A DNA stretch of 64,000 nt, from assembly GCF_007004725.1 (NCBI RefSeq), contig NZ_ML660164.1, forward strand, positions 371,501-435,500, given 5' to 3'. The DNA comes from Aliikangiella coralliicola. Its GTDB lineage: Bacteria; Pseudomonadota; Gammaproteobacteria; Enterobacterales; Kangiellaceae. The position numbers and the translations under genes are program-made. Positions within the stretch are counted from its first letter, which is position 1; each line of letters begins with the position of its first letter. Of the stretch, positions 45,135 through 53,179 are shown one piece after another. A model generated the notes under the pieces. The model saw only the letters and a program-made list of their open reading frames with translations, was not told where the DNA came from and made no database searches.

Positions 45135-47654
45135 TTAGTCTTTCTTTTGGCTTGCTTCCTTTTCTAGTTTAATATTGAAGCGCATTACATTACTTCCTGT
45201 CTCCCCGAAATCGAAACCAAATTCCGCGTAATTCTCATAGTCACTCGATATCATAATCCGTAAATCAATCTTAAATTGTATCTCGTCGACAAGAGTAACT
45301 TTAAATTGTTCTAGTGAAGTTTTTGTCGTATCAATTAAATCAGAGTTTTCTGCATACTGTTCAAAAACTAAAATTGCGACATCTGGTTTAATCTCTCTGA
45401 TTAGGCATTTAAACTTTTCGACTTCTTCATCGTCATTTATAAAATAATCAGCGCTGCGCTTTGCTTCTCCAATAAACAACTTACCGTCAACAACGCCAAC
45501 TAAATCGATTTCATTTTTATTACTTCTGTCTTTCCAATCATAAAAAAGATCAACTTCTGGCAAGTAATAAAATGAGTTGTTTCTTGCCGAATACTGAATC
45601 TCACTTAGTCCCCACAATACTGGAAGACCATAATTTGTATAAAGGGTGTTCCAAATAAACTTATTCAATAAGTACTTCCATTCAAACCTATTTCCAATAG
45701 GTAACGTGTGTGTAGTATTACATATATCACAAGTATTTGACTTTTTGACAGAATCAGCCGTCCTGTAATTTTTATGACCACAAAACTCGCACGTCCACCG
45801 ATGAACTGGATAGAAAACCTCTCTCTCAACAAGCGACTCTAGTGCATCCCTGAAACAGGCATTCAAATACTCAGTCGCTTTTTTAGGCGAACTAAGCCTT
45901 AAGCCCTCTTGCACTTTGAGTTTAATACTATTGTCACGGGGGAAAAAACCATAAATCCTATTCCATTCAAAAATGTATTCATCCTCATTAAACATGTTTT
46001 CAACCGACGAAATAACATTTCTCCATAACTTATTAGCTAATAGTGATGAAGCATGGTTTAAACTATCGAACATCGATATTATTCCATTTATTCCTTTCCC
46101 TTTGTCGGAAACTCTTATAAATTCAACTTTCGAATTTTCTAAAACGGAACGTTTATCTAATCGATGATAATCTCCGCGTCCGGTAATAAGTCTAGAAAGT
46201 ACATATTCATCATCTGGCAAGTCAATGAATAACTCAACCTTGCTTTTATTACGTAAGTCGCGAGGAAAACCTTGCTTCGTACCTACTAAAAACACAGGTA
46301 ACTTGTGTCTCGAAATTCTAACACATGCTTTTCCGAAAATTTCTGCTACATACTTTCTCCTTGGAATCTCCCAATAGTCAACAACGTTTGAGTATCTTGA
46401 AAGATTGTTATGTCTATCTATTGACGCTTCAATACACCAATCACCTACTTCATGAGAAGAAAATTTAGGCATAATGTATCTGAGGTGATCAGGTTTCTCC
46501 ACATTATTAGTGGAATAATTCTCTGTCATTTTGAAGTTAAATGAATCATCATTAAGCCCAGTATAACAATGCCGAACCTCTTCCTCAGTGGGACATATTT
46601 CTCGACTAAAGTCTTCTGGTACAAAAACAAAGTTATGCGTTTTTTCAGCAAGCAAATTCCTCGCGTCATTCAACTTATCTACCGTTTCAGATTTGCTTCT
46701 AATAGCTACTTTATTATGTCCAGAACCAATAAAGTTATTTTGATTTAGGTACTTTCCTAAAGCAGTCACGAAGTTTTCATCTTCAAAATCTTGCTCGCTA
46801 ACTATTAAACTACAAAGGGAGTCATTTCTTTCATTGTAAAACAATCTAGAATTCCAAAAAGCTATTCTATCTAGTACTGTCCTGCCTAGAAATATTATGA
46901 AGCTCTCATTTAAATTTGATCCTGTTATTTCACCTATTGCTCCACTATGAATCGTGGCAAGTCTGGAAACTGTAATCGCTTCTTTATCAGCAAGTTTTTC
47001 TAATAATTCAGAAATAGAGTGAGTTCTTTCAGTACCTACAATATGATTTTCCGGTGTCTCAGAAGACGTTAGACATAGTGTTTCAAATAATTCAGGCACC
47101 TCATATAAGACACTATGTTCGACGAGTTGATTACCAAAATTATCGTGCACAAAACTCGTATCCCCATCAAATAATTGTTCACATATGATTTTCGTTTTAC
47201 GTACTTCTGAGCCAATTCTTAGTGCCGTAGATACAAACGGGCTGTGCACTGTTGAGACTGAGCCTAATGGAGAACACACTCCGTTTAAATAAGGTTTTAA
47301 AAGTTCTCTGTCTTGCGGTCCATAATTGTGCTCGATTAGTTCAGCAGGAGAGTTAATGTCTTCGATTCTAGAAATAAGAACATCACTTAACTCAACATAA
47401 CTGTACACGATATCAGGATCTAGAATATCCAACCATTTTAAATAGTCATCACTTATTAATGAGTCAGAGGTCGAAGGTATTATCAGAAATCTCGTACCGC
47501 ACCAGCACAAGTATGAAAATGCGAATATACTATCTAAGATTTTATGAGATCTCTCATTTTCTTCAAGATGTACTATAAACGCAATTTTAAGTGGACGATT
47601 GTAGCCTGTTATCGCGACATCTCTTTCTAGTTGTTTTGGTGCGTTTAGATTCAT
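45135..47654 (-). CDS. Large zinc-ribbon, PD-(D/E)XK-like protein of unknown function
   Basis: An 839-residue protein that I cannot assign to a named family. The N-terminal 600 residues are soluble and mixed alpha/beta without an ATP-binding motif. A zinc ribbon follows (CEFC at 622-625, CDIC at 642-645). A restriction-endonuclease-like core comes next: E700 in PEVD, D717 in EIDLVGVVDG, and E730-x-K732 in IGEAKR, as in Mrr/PD-(D/E)XK enzymes. It is upstream of the GIY-YIG gene and divergent from a GNAT gene, within an island. A role as a DNA-targeting defence effector is an inference. Confidence 0.7.
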   Translation of the reverse strand: MNLNAPKQLERDVAITGYNRPLKIAFIVHLEENERSHKILDSIFAFSYLCWCGTRFLIIPSTSDSLISDDYLKWLDILDPDIVYSYVELSDVLISRIEDINSPAELIEHNYGPQDRELLKPYLNGVCSPLGSVSTVHSPFVSTALRIGSEVRKTKIICEQLFDGDTSFVHDNFGNQLVEHSVLYEVPELFETLCLTSSETPENHIVGTERTHSISELLEKLADKEAITVSRLATIHSGAIGEITGSNLNESFIIFLGRTVLDRIAFWNSRLFYNERNDSLCSLIVSEQDFEDENFVTALGKYLNQNNFIGSGHNKVAIRSKSETVDKLNDARNLLAEKTHNFVFVPEDFSREICPTEEEVRHCYTGLNDDSFNFKMTENYSTNNVEKPDHLRYIMPKFSSHEVGDWCIEASIDRHNNLSRYSNVVDYWEIPRRKYVAEIFGKACVRISRHKLPVFLVGTKQGFPRDLRNKSKVELFIDLPDDEYVLSRLITGRGDYHRLDKRSVLENSKVEFIRVSDKGKGINGIISMFDSLNHASSLLANKLWRNVISSVENMFNEDEYIFEWNRIYGFFPRDNSIKLKVQEGLRLSSPKKATEYLNACFRDALESLVEREVFYPVHRWTCEFCGHKNYRTADSVKKSNTCDICNTTHTLPIGNRFEWKYLLNKFIWNTLYTNYGLPVLWGLSEIQYSARNNSFYYLPEVDLFYDWKDRSNKNEIDLVGVVDGKLFIGEAKRSADYFINDDEEVEKFKCLIREIKPDVAILVFEQYAENSDLIDTTKTSLEQFKVTLVDEIQFKIDLRIMISSDYENYAEFGFDFGETGSNVMRFNIKLEKEASQKKD

Positions 47655-47728
47655 GTTTTTGATACCGTAACTCTAGATTATTCTTTTATAATAAAGCTTA
47701 ATTCATTAAAAACAACAAAGAGCATTAA

Positions 47729-48214
47729 ATGATCATTTCTATAGCTACAGTTGAAGATTTAGATGCAGTAAACAGTATTAGGGCTGACATATATCATGAT
47801 AAGACAACTGATCACGAAGTTAGACCAGAGGACTCAGCGGACTCAATTATGAAGACTGATAGACAAATAACCTTCATAGTAACAAATGACGAAAATATTT
47901 CCACGGGTTATATTACTGTACATGAGCGAAGCCAATTTAAACCTGAAAACGAAGCGGAATTTGAATTATTTGTTAAAAGAGATTTTAGAGGTAAAGGAAT
48001 TGGTAAAATGTTGCTAAGAGCTGCTATCGATTATGTATCACATCACCCAACGTTCGATAAACTAACATTGATGGTGTACAAAACTTCGAGAGCAATGGGG
48101 TTGTACGAAAGCTTTGGTTTTAATACCATCGGAGAAATCAATAGCAAGGCTTTGGAAATGTACTTAGACGTTAAAGTAGGTAACTCTAGTTCAGCTCATG
48201 ACATCCAAAATTAA
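47729..48214 (+). CDS. GNAT family N-acetyltransferase
   Basis: A 161-residue acetyltransferase with the acetyl-CoA-binding motif RGKGIGKMLL (about 90-99) and the following helix-strand pattern ending in LYESFGFNTIGE. It should transfer an acetyl group to an amine; the target is unknown. It is divergent from the 839-residue gene over a 74-base gap. It is a full-length GNAT, not of the short TacT toxin type; no antitoxin-like gene adjoins it. Confidence 0.87.
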   Translation: MIISIATVEDLDAVNSIRADIYHDKTTDHEVRPEDSADSIMKTDRQITFIVTNDENISTGYITVHERSQFKPENEAEFELFVKRDFRGKGIGKMLLRAAIDYVSHHPTFDKLTLMVYKTSRAMGLYESFGFNTIGEINSKALEMYLDVKVGNSSSAHDIQN

Positions 48215-48301
48215 TACAAGAATTTATTCAAATAAACTTTAAATAAATGTTAATTTATCCTCGATCTATTAAGATTTATTGAACTCTTTAAGGGCAGACC
48301 A

Positions 48302-48419
48302 TAGTGATTACCGTTTTTAATCGGTCACTGCATGATAATTCAATCAAGCTAACTCCTTTGATTTACAAGGGCTAAGCGCCGGCTGTTCGCTGTTGGGGTT
48401 AGACGCTAGGCGCTTTTTC
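48302..48419 (+). ncRNA. Candidate structured RNA with terminator
   Basis: AGTGATTA pairs with TAATC(GG)TCACT (48302-48328). CTAACTCC (48349-48356) pairs with GGGGTTAG (48395-48402). AAGCGCC (48374-48380) pairs with GGCGCTT (48409-48415), followed by a T run. The last pairing would form a terminator. No promoter with a good -35 and -10 was found. Confidence 0.3.
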
Positions 48420-48537
48420 CATTACTTTAAATCTTCAAAATCACAGTATCTGTGATTAATCTAAATTTGGAATATACCCAAAATCAATGCGCTGTATAAA
48501 AATCAGTCAATGTCAGGATTAATCAATTACACGGACT

Positions 48538-48649
48538 GTCTCACAGGGGTGTACCTTATTGGGACTTCTAAAAAGTAGTTAAAACCGTCTCATTAGGGTT
48601 GACCAGAGCATTTAGAGATGATCTAATTAGAGACATATCCTATTGAGAC
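48538..48649. promoter_or_regulatory. Candidate resolution/operator site of the serine recombinase
   Basis: GTCTCA-type motifs occur at 48538-48555 and 48587-48604 (sharing GTCTCA, GGGT and ACC at fixed spacing) and, inverted, at about 48629-48649. The last overlaps the ribosome site of the recombinase gene. Several subsites in front of a resolvase gene are typical of res sites that also give autoregulation. Confidence 0.5.
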
Positions 48650-48656
48650 AATTGCT

Positions 48657-49238
48657 ATGACTACTGATAGAACAATAAATCAAATCTTTGCCTACGCACG
48701 TGTAAGCACCGCAGAGCAGAATTTAGACTCACAACTGAAAGAACTTCGAACTGTTTGCAGCGAGCAGAATATAGTCACTGAGAAAGCATCAGGAACTAAT
48801 ACAACTGGCAGACCTAACTTTAACAATCTAATTGATAACACTCTAAGGTCTGGCGACTTGCTATACGTTCAGAGACTTGACAGATTGGCTCGTAGTACAT
48901 CTGATTTGTTAAAGATTGTGGGTAAACTTGAGAAGAAGGGTGTTGATTTAATTATTATGGACAACCCTGATTTAGACACCACAACTTCAACTGGAAAAAT
49001 GATGTTCACCATTCTAGGCGCTGTAGCTCAGTTTGAGACTGACTTAAGAAAGGAAAGGCAATTAGCAGGAATTGAAATTGCTAAGGCTAAGGGGGTTTAT
49101 AAGGGACGTAAGCCGCTGTCAGAGGAGAAGATTATAGCTGTGAATGAGTTAGTTGAATCTGGTAAAAGTGTTACTCAGGCATGCAAAAAAGTTGGTATAG
49201 GTAAGGCGAGCTACTATAGACATATCAAAGCAGCTTAA
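48657..49238 (+). CDS. Serine recombinase (resolvase/invertase family)
   Basis: A 193-residue small serine recombinase. The catalytic Ser17 is in YARVSTAEQ. The conserved RLDRLARS (about 73-80) and FETDLRKERQLAGI motifs follow, and a C-terminal helix-turn-helix (about 155-190) ends GKASYYRHIK. As no invertible segment is obvious, multimer resolution of a circular form of the element is the most natural role. The start sits behind the repeated GTCTCA motifs. Confidence 0.93.
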   Translation: MTTDRTINQIFAYARVSTAEQNLDSQLKELRTVCSEQNIVTEKASGTNTTGRPNFNNLIDNTLRSGDLLYVQRLDRLARSTSDLLKIVGKLEKKGVDLIIMDNPDLDTTTSTGKMMFTILGAVAQFETDLRKERQLAGIEIAKAKGVYKGRKPLSEEKIIAVNELVESGKSVTQACKKVGIGKASYYRHIKAA

Positions 49239-49658
49239 CTGCGACCAATGATTATGGGGCTGACTATCTGTCATAAAGCCCCTACCTTTTCAGAGATCTA
49301 CCTATAAACAATTAATTCATTATAAATCAATAGGTTGGATATTTTTATTTTATAAAAAGTTTTCCAAAAACTCTGATGTAATGGGTTAAGTCTCGACACA
49401 TCAACTTTATAAATTTGAAAACCAAACCAAGAACCTGAACAGACCCCCCATGATATTTCTACCTAAGAATTAGTAAGGAACTCAAACAGCAGCTACCCCG
49501 AATTTTGGGGAAAATTAATTTTACAGACTTCGACGATCAAATAATGTACAACTAGATCCTGTGTGACATTCTAAGAGGCGTTTAGTTGACCTGATCCAGT
49601 TGTATACCTAAACCCTTTCAAGCGCTTGTGGGGGGGATCTTAAAATAGGTACTACTAA
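49239..49658. other. Intergenic region with inverted repeats
   Basis: Right after the resolvase stop, GGGGCT (49256-49261) and AGCCCC (49277-49282) form a weak terminator. Further on, an imperfect inverted repeat TACAACTAGATC/GATCCAGTTGTA (49547-49558 and 49593-49604) surrounds a 34-base spacer. No gene is seen in this 420-base gap. Confidence 0.5.
49256..49290 (+). terminator. Weak terminator after the resolvase gene
   Basis: GGGGCT pairs with AGCCCC over a 15-base loop and the tail is TACCTTTT. The GC stem is good, the tail imperfect. Confidence 0.5.
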
Positions 49659-50216
49659 TTATTCGAATGGTGAGAATAACCTGTCATCAAATACGATACC
49701 CGAGAATCCCAATGACTCAATTTGCTCTTTCGCTCTTCCTGTACAATAAACATCTTGGCAAGATTGAAAAGGTGCTTTGAAGAATAATTTGTCTCCAATA
49801 GATTCTTCTAAAAAAACAATTCTACTTTCTTGAATACTGCTTTTAGACTCGTCAACGTCAACAGTTGTGAGACAATTGAAAATATAATGAGGATTCTCTT
49901 CATCTTCTATTTGTATTGGTAAAAACTCGCCATAAGGTGACATTAAATCACTTAAGTAGCGATGAGCTTTTGGTGACAATAATAGTGTGGCATTTAACCA
50001 CTTGGTGATATCTGGGATTAAATTCTCTCTTCCTTCAATCTTACTCCAACCAGTCTTCTTCAATACCCAAAACTCACTCAAAGCAATATTGTTATAGCTA
50101 AAGTGGACTGCGTCAGCCGGAGTATATTTAGGGGGAAAAATATCAAGAATATCGGTTACCAATAAATCTAACTCTTGATACTTAAATCCATCTTCTCTTA
50201 TCGCGTAAATTTCCAT
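49659..50216 (-). CDS. Putative immunity protein (Imm43/DUF1629-like)
   Basis: A 185-residue acidic, cytosolic protein downstream of the AHH toxin gene. The start ATG overlaps the toxin stop by one base (TAATG), which gives tight coupling of toxin and immunity synthesis. It contains a few conserved-looking segments (LLSPKAHRYLSDL, YCTGRAKEQIESLGFSGIVFDD) that resemble immunity proteins of the DUF1629 group. Its position and start overlap are the main support; the family call is tentative. Confidence 0.7.
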   Translation of the reverse strand: MEIYAIREDGFKYQELDLLVTDILDIFPPKYTPADAVHFSYNNIALSEFWVLKKTGWSKIEGRENLIPDITKWLNATLLLSPKAHRYLSDLMSPYGEFLPIQIEDEENPHYIFNCLTTVDVDESKSSIQESRIVFLEESIGDKLFFKAPFQSCQDVYCTGRAKEQIESLGFSGIVFDDRLFSPFE

Positions 50217-50899
50217 TACTTCTTTCTAGCTTCCGGAGGTAAGTTGTTGTCTTGGAGCATTTTACCAATTAAATTGAGTTCCATCCTAATTGTACTTTCA
50301 GTACGCATCAATACTAGTCTGCGATTTATAAACCGTTCATAACCCTCTGTATGATACTCCTTGTGGCCCAAAGAATCTGGCATGTGCCAATGAGGTGTGT
50401 ATCGTTTCTTTTCAGGCAAATAGACTCCATTATCAGGATCATTAATTCCTATATAATTTATATGTAGATGTACCCTTGTGAAGTAGTTCACCCTAAGCCT
50501 TCCTTTACCGGGCACAATATGATGCGCGGTACAGTTATCATCAGGCTTTGGTACTCCAGCTGCTCTCATGAATCGTTCTAGCATTTCAGTGGGGTGGTGT
50601 TTTTCATTCTCTAAGGTATTGATGTCAGCTTTACGGACGTTATCGCGATACTGGTCTAATTGTGATTGTAAATCAGCCATAGTAAAAGCATTCATTCGTT
50701 GAGCTTCTAATCCAGCTTTAATGCTTTCAAATTCTTTCTTTCGCTTTTCCCTAACATCTTCTGGAGCGTTTTCTAACCTATTTCTTGCATCAAAGTATCG
50801 CTCAGCCTGTTTGGTGTATGCATCAATTGCCCTATCGAGGGGGGTCATCTCTGCGTAGTGTTGTTTAACCCTTACACCATTAACGAATTCTTCTGCCAT
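50216..50899 (-). CDS. AHH-domain nuclease toxin
   Basis: A 227-residue protein with an N-terminal coiled helical region (about 15-110) and a C-terminal AHH HNH-like nuclease domain (about 120-200). The domain motif TAHHIVPGKG (124-133) is followed by LHINYIGINDPDNGVYLP and conserved histidines near 170-183. AHH domains are polymorphic-toxin nucleases delivered between bacteria. This one has no signal peptide, PAAR, RHS or other trafficking domain, so it is either a cargo effector or an intracellular toxin. The overlapping immunity gene follows. Confidence 0.8.
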   Translation of the reverse strand: MAEEFVNGVRVKQHYAEMTPLDRAIDAYTKQAERYFDARNRLENAPEDVREKRKKEFESIKAGLEAQRMNAFTMADLQSQLDQYRDNVRKADINTLENEKHHPTEMLERFMRAAGVPKPDDNCTAHHIVPGKGRLRVNYFTRVHLHINYIGINDPDNGVYLPEKKRYTPHWHMPDSLGHKEYHTEGYERFINRRLVLMRTESTIRMELNLIGKMLQDNNLPPEARKK

Positions 50900-51008
50900 G
50901 TCCCTGTGTTCCTTTTTAGAAAATCCACACGAATTGTAATGTTTACAGACCGATTTAATTGGGGACCAGTTGGCAATTAGAAGAGCGTGTAAACACTAAT
51001 AGCAACAT

Positions 51009-51026
51009 CATCTCTAATTAGTGATG
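51009..51026. promoter_or_regulatory. 18-base palindrome between toxin and small gene
   Basis: CATCTCTAATTAGTGATG is symmetrical except for one opposed base pair. It lies between the divergent AHH toxin gene and the small candidate gene at 51036, just upstream of the latter's ribosome site. It could bind a regulator of either. Confidence 0.45.
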
Positions 51027-51035
51027 AGGGATAAA

Positions 51036-51173
51036 ATGTATTGTACTGGTGATATCAATCATCTCTACGAAACTTCTAAGAATTTTATAAATTACTTGAT
51101 CGTGTTGTACTTGGAATCCCGTTGGACAGAGAATCACACTACAAAAACAATCCATCATTTCAGATTAATATAG
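51036..51173 (+). CDS. Candidate 45-residue protein
   Basis: A short open frame, MYCTGDINHL at its start, with a strong GAGGGA site correctly spaced before the ATG and a palindrome just upstream. The product has no signal peptide or known motif. It is divergent from the toxin-immunity operon. It may be a regulator of that operon, but no helix-turn-helix is evident. Coding status is uncertain. Confidence 0.35.
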   Translation: MYCTGDINHLYETSKNFINYLIVLYLESRWTENHTTKTIHHFRLI

Positions 51174-51200
51174 AGAGACCTTTAAAGAACATTTTAAACA

Positions 51201-51231
51201 AGATGATTTATTTTATTATATAAAATCATCT
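51201..51231. promoter_or_regulatory. Strong AT hairpin
   Basis: AGATGATTT pairs with AAATCATCT over a 13-base AT-only loop, a few bases after the small frame at 51036. It has no T run; it may be a weak terminator or protein-binding site. Confidence 0.35.
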
Positions 51232-51396
51232 CCCCCTTAAGGACCCTAAGAGTTTCTGTTTAATATTGAGCAGGTATTATCAAATATACCCTTACATACT
51301 TTTAAAGATTCCCTGAGTTATTTGATAGCATTTGCTCCGAACCAAATCAGATTTTTAAGTACCTTTAACATTAGATTATTCATAAGAATAGTGATT

Positions 51397-51416
51397 AAAG
51401 CGAAGCTTCGCTTTTT
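51397..51416 (+). terminator. Palindromic terminator-like hairpin
   Basis: AAAGCGAAGCTTCGCTTT is a perfect palindrome followed by TT. The short AGCT loop and T run fit an intrinsic terminator pointing toward the iteron region. Confidence 0.5.
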
Positions 51417-51744
51417 GCAAAGTAGCTATACTGCTAGAATCACAACTAAAAAATTTTTAACCGGTTTCAACCTTACCACTTGATAGCAGTGTATAAGTGT
51501 ATTTCGTACTAGATAATTTTCTCGCTCGTCCGCTCAATTTATTGCTTCCGCCTTAACTCGCTTCAAAGTACTCTCACAGACTAGCAGAGAATGGTTGTCT
51601 CACCTAAACGCATTGCATCGGCTTAGACCATTACACATGCCTTTGCTAGAATTTACTGTATACCTTTTCAGTCACTTTGCAGGACTCTACCTCAACACTC
51701 ATAAAAAGAATCTACTCTATTTAGAGTATCTTCTTTAGGCTGCG

Positions 51745-51859
51745 ATACCCGTGGAAGGTTATCATTGTTACCCGTTGAAGGTTATCACTGATACCCGCGG
51801 AAGGTTATCGCTGTTACCCGTTGAAGGTTATCACTGATACCCGTGGAAGGTTATCGACC
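51745..51859. repeat. Five 23-base tandem repeats (iteron-like)
   Basis: Units start at 51745, 51768, 51791, 51814 and 51837 with no gaps. Units 2 and 4 are identical (TTACCCGTTGAAGGTTATC then ACTG); units 1, 3 and 5 begin ATACCCG and carry GGAAGGTTATC. The shared core is TACCCG plus GAAGGTTATC. They are followed by AT-rich DNA, then the putative replication operon. This matches the layout of iteron plasmids; spacers are absent, which rules out a CRISPR array. Confidence 0.85.
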
Positions 51860-52061
51860 TATATACTTCTGTATGTTCAGCTCCTAAAAAATAATTTAAG
51901 ATTATTTTCTTATAAATTACAATGAGTTACCTAATTCTTGAAAGTTTCTACCACATTTTTTTCAGTATCCAGCCACATAAGTGACACCTCACAAAAAACC
52001 AGTGTTACCATTTATACAAGTAGAGAAAAAACACATTTATTAGTATTTAAAGGGGAACTCC

Positions 52062-52235
52062 ATGACTACCAGAAGTACATCCACAGATAGCGAATTAATC
52101 CGGTTTCAAATTCTCATGACTGAACGAACTATTAGCAGAAATAAAGAATTGCGAAAAGAACTAGGTTTGAGCCATGAACGATTTATGAAGTTTGCTAACT
52201 TACTTGTTGAAGAAAATAAAAATCGTTTGCTCTAG
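52062..52235 (+). CDS. 57-residue small protein in the putative replication operon
   Basis: A short helical, charged protein (LIRFQILMTERTISRNKELRKELGLSHERFMK) with a helix-turn-helix-like centre. The ATG follows a strong AAGGGGAAC site. The next gene begins nine bases after its stop, so they are co-translated. It may regulate or assist the downstream protein, perhaps as a copy-number or primer factor; this is inference. Confidence 0.65.
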   Translation: MTTRSTSTDSELIRFQILMTERTISRNKELRKELGLSHERFMKFANLLVEENKNRLL

Positions 52236-52244
52236 GGGTAGTAC

Positions 52245-53051
52245 ATGTCTAGGGGGAAAAAAGACGAAACAGTGGTAAAGCCATCTTGGGGTGAGCCGGA
52301 AGAAAAGATTAATGCCTTTAATCTATCTAAGTGGATTGGTTCAGGCGTTGGCTTACAAGGTCTACCCAAAGACTACAGATTAGTTTTAAGATTTCTGAGT
52401 GACAACTACAACAGTTCAACAACAGCAGACGCGCGAAGAGGATTGCTTACCAATGTTACTAACACAGACATTCAATTTGCTACTGGTTTAGACATTAAAA
52501 CAGTGGCACCAATTATGGATAGATTGGATGAATTTGGTTACATATTTAGGACTCGTACAAATAACCGACAACCATGGACTGTTTGGTTAAATGTAAGAAA
52601 CCTAGTTAAGGTTATGGACGGTAGAGCAACAGCACCAACTATTGAGAAACGTGGTAGTGGTAACGGTAAGCGAAAAGGACCAGTTAAGCGGTCTGAGAAA
52701 GCTCCTGCGAAGGTTGAGCCTGTGGTTGTAGACGAGCCAGCAAAACAAGTGGCTACTAAAGCGGAACTTGAACTAACACCCGATCAGAAAGCAACGCAAA
52801 ACTATGTGATTAAAATGCGTCGTGTTAATGCTCTTAAAAGGGCAAAGCAAGTGGCAGAAGCAAAAAAAGCATTGGCAAATGGTGATGCGACGACTATGCA
52901 CCAATACATCATCAAAGAAGCTGAAAAAGCAGCTGGAGAGTTAAAACTCGCCCAAGACGCTGTAAAAAATGGTACTGCAACGAATCAGCAAAAAGACCTT
53001 GTAGATTCCGCTATCTTCGTTGAGAAAGAGTTAAGTAAAGTAGCAGTCTAG
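52245..53051 (+). CDS. Winged-helix protein, candidate replication initiator
   Basis: A 268-residue protein with an N-terminal winged-helix-like domain (about 40-120: LPKDYRLVLRFLSD, then NTDIQFATGLDIKTVAPIMDRLDEFGYI) similar to replisome-organiser/HTH_36 domains. The C-terminal half is Lys/Ala-rich with long helices. The gene starts nine bases after the 57-residue gene and lies about 390 bases downstream of five tandem iterons. A replication-initiator or partition role is proposed from the layout; it lacks the recognised Rep_3 or RepA signatures. Confidence 0.6.
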   Translation: MSRGKKDETVVKPSWGEPEEKINAFNLSKWIGSGVGLQGLPKDYRLVLRFLSDNYNSSTTADARRGLLTNVTNTDIQFATGLDIKTVAPIMDRLDEFGYIFRTRTNNRQPWTVWLNVRNLVKVMDGRATAPTIEKRGSGNGKRKGPVKRSEKAPAKVEPVVVDEPAKQVATKAELELTPDQKATQNYVIKMRRVNALKRAKQVAEAKKALANGDATTMHQYIIKEAEKAAGELKLAQDAVKNGTATNQQKDLVDSAIFVEKELSKVAV

Positions 53052-53179
53052 CAACTACGACGAACTAACCACAAAGTACTTCCAAAAGCCAATTTTAGAC
53101 TTAATCAAGTCCAACTTGAGGGTTGCGCATGTCTATTAAATATCAAAACTCAAACCAAATTTAAGAGGAGTAATTTACT

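Larger units (their letters stand above)
48215..48656. other. Structured intergenic region upstream of the resolvase
   Basis: No gene is supported in these 442 bases. From 48302 to 48419 there is a series of inverted repeats ending in a terminator-like hairpin, which could be a small RNA. From 48538 to 48649 there are three GTCTCA-type motifs before the resolvase gene. Confidence 0.55.
50900..52061. other. Long noncoding, iteron-containing region
   Basis: This stretch of nearly 1.2 kb contains a small candidate gene (51036-51173) with a palindrome, two strong hairpins (51201-51231; 51397-51416), a weak DnaA-like box (TTATACACT on the minus strand, 51488-51496) and five 23-base tandem repeats (51745-51859), followed by AT-rich sequence. 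Together these resemble a plasmid-type replication origin. No large gene is seen. Confidence 0.6.

Noticed and set aside
47729-48214. GNAT toxin of a TacT-type toxin-antitoxin pair
   Set aside because: No short ribbon-helix-helix antitoxin gene precedes it; a normal acetyltransferase is more likely.
48349-48402. Integron attC site
   Set aside because: Only the right core (GTTAGAC) fits the consensus; the left core AGCTAAC does not, and no integron integrase or further cassette is present.
51745-51859. Tandem repeats as a CRISPR array
   Set aside because: The five 23-base units are contiguous without spacers and no cas genes are near. They fit iterons better.
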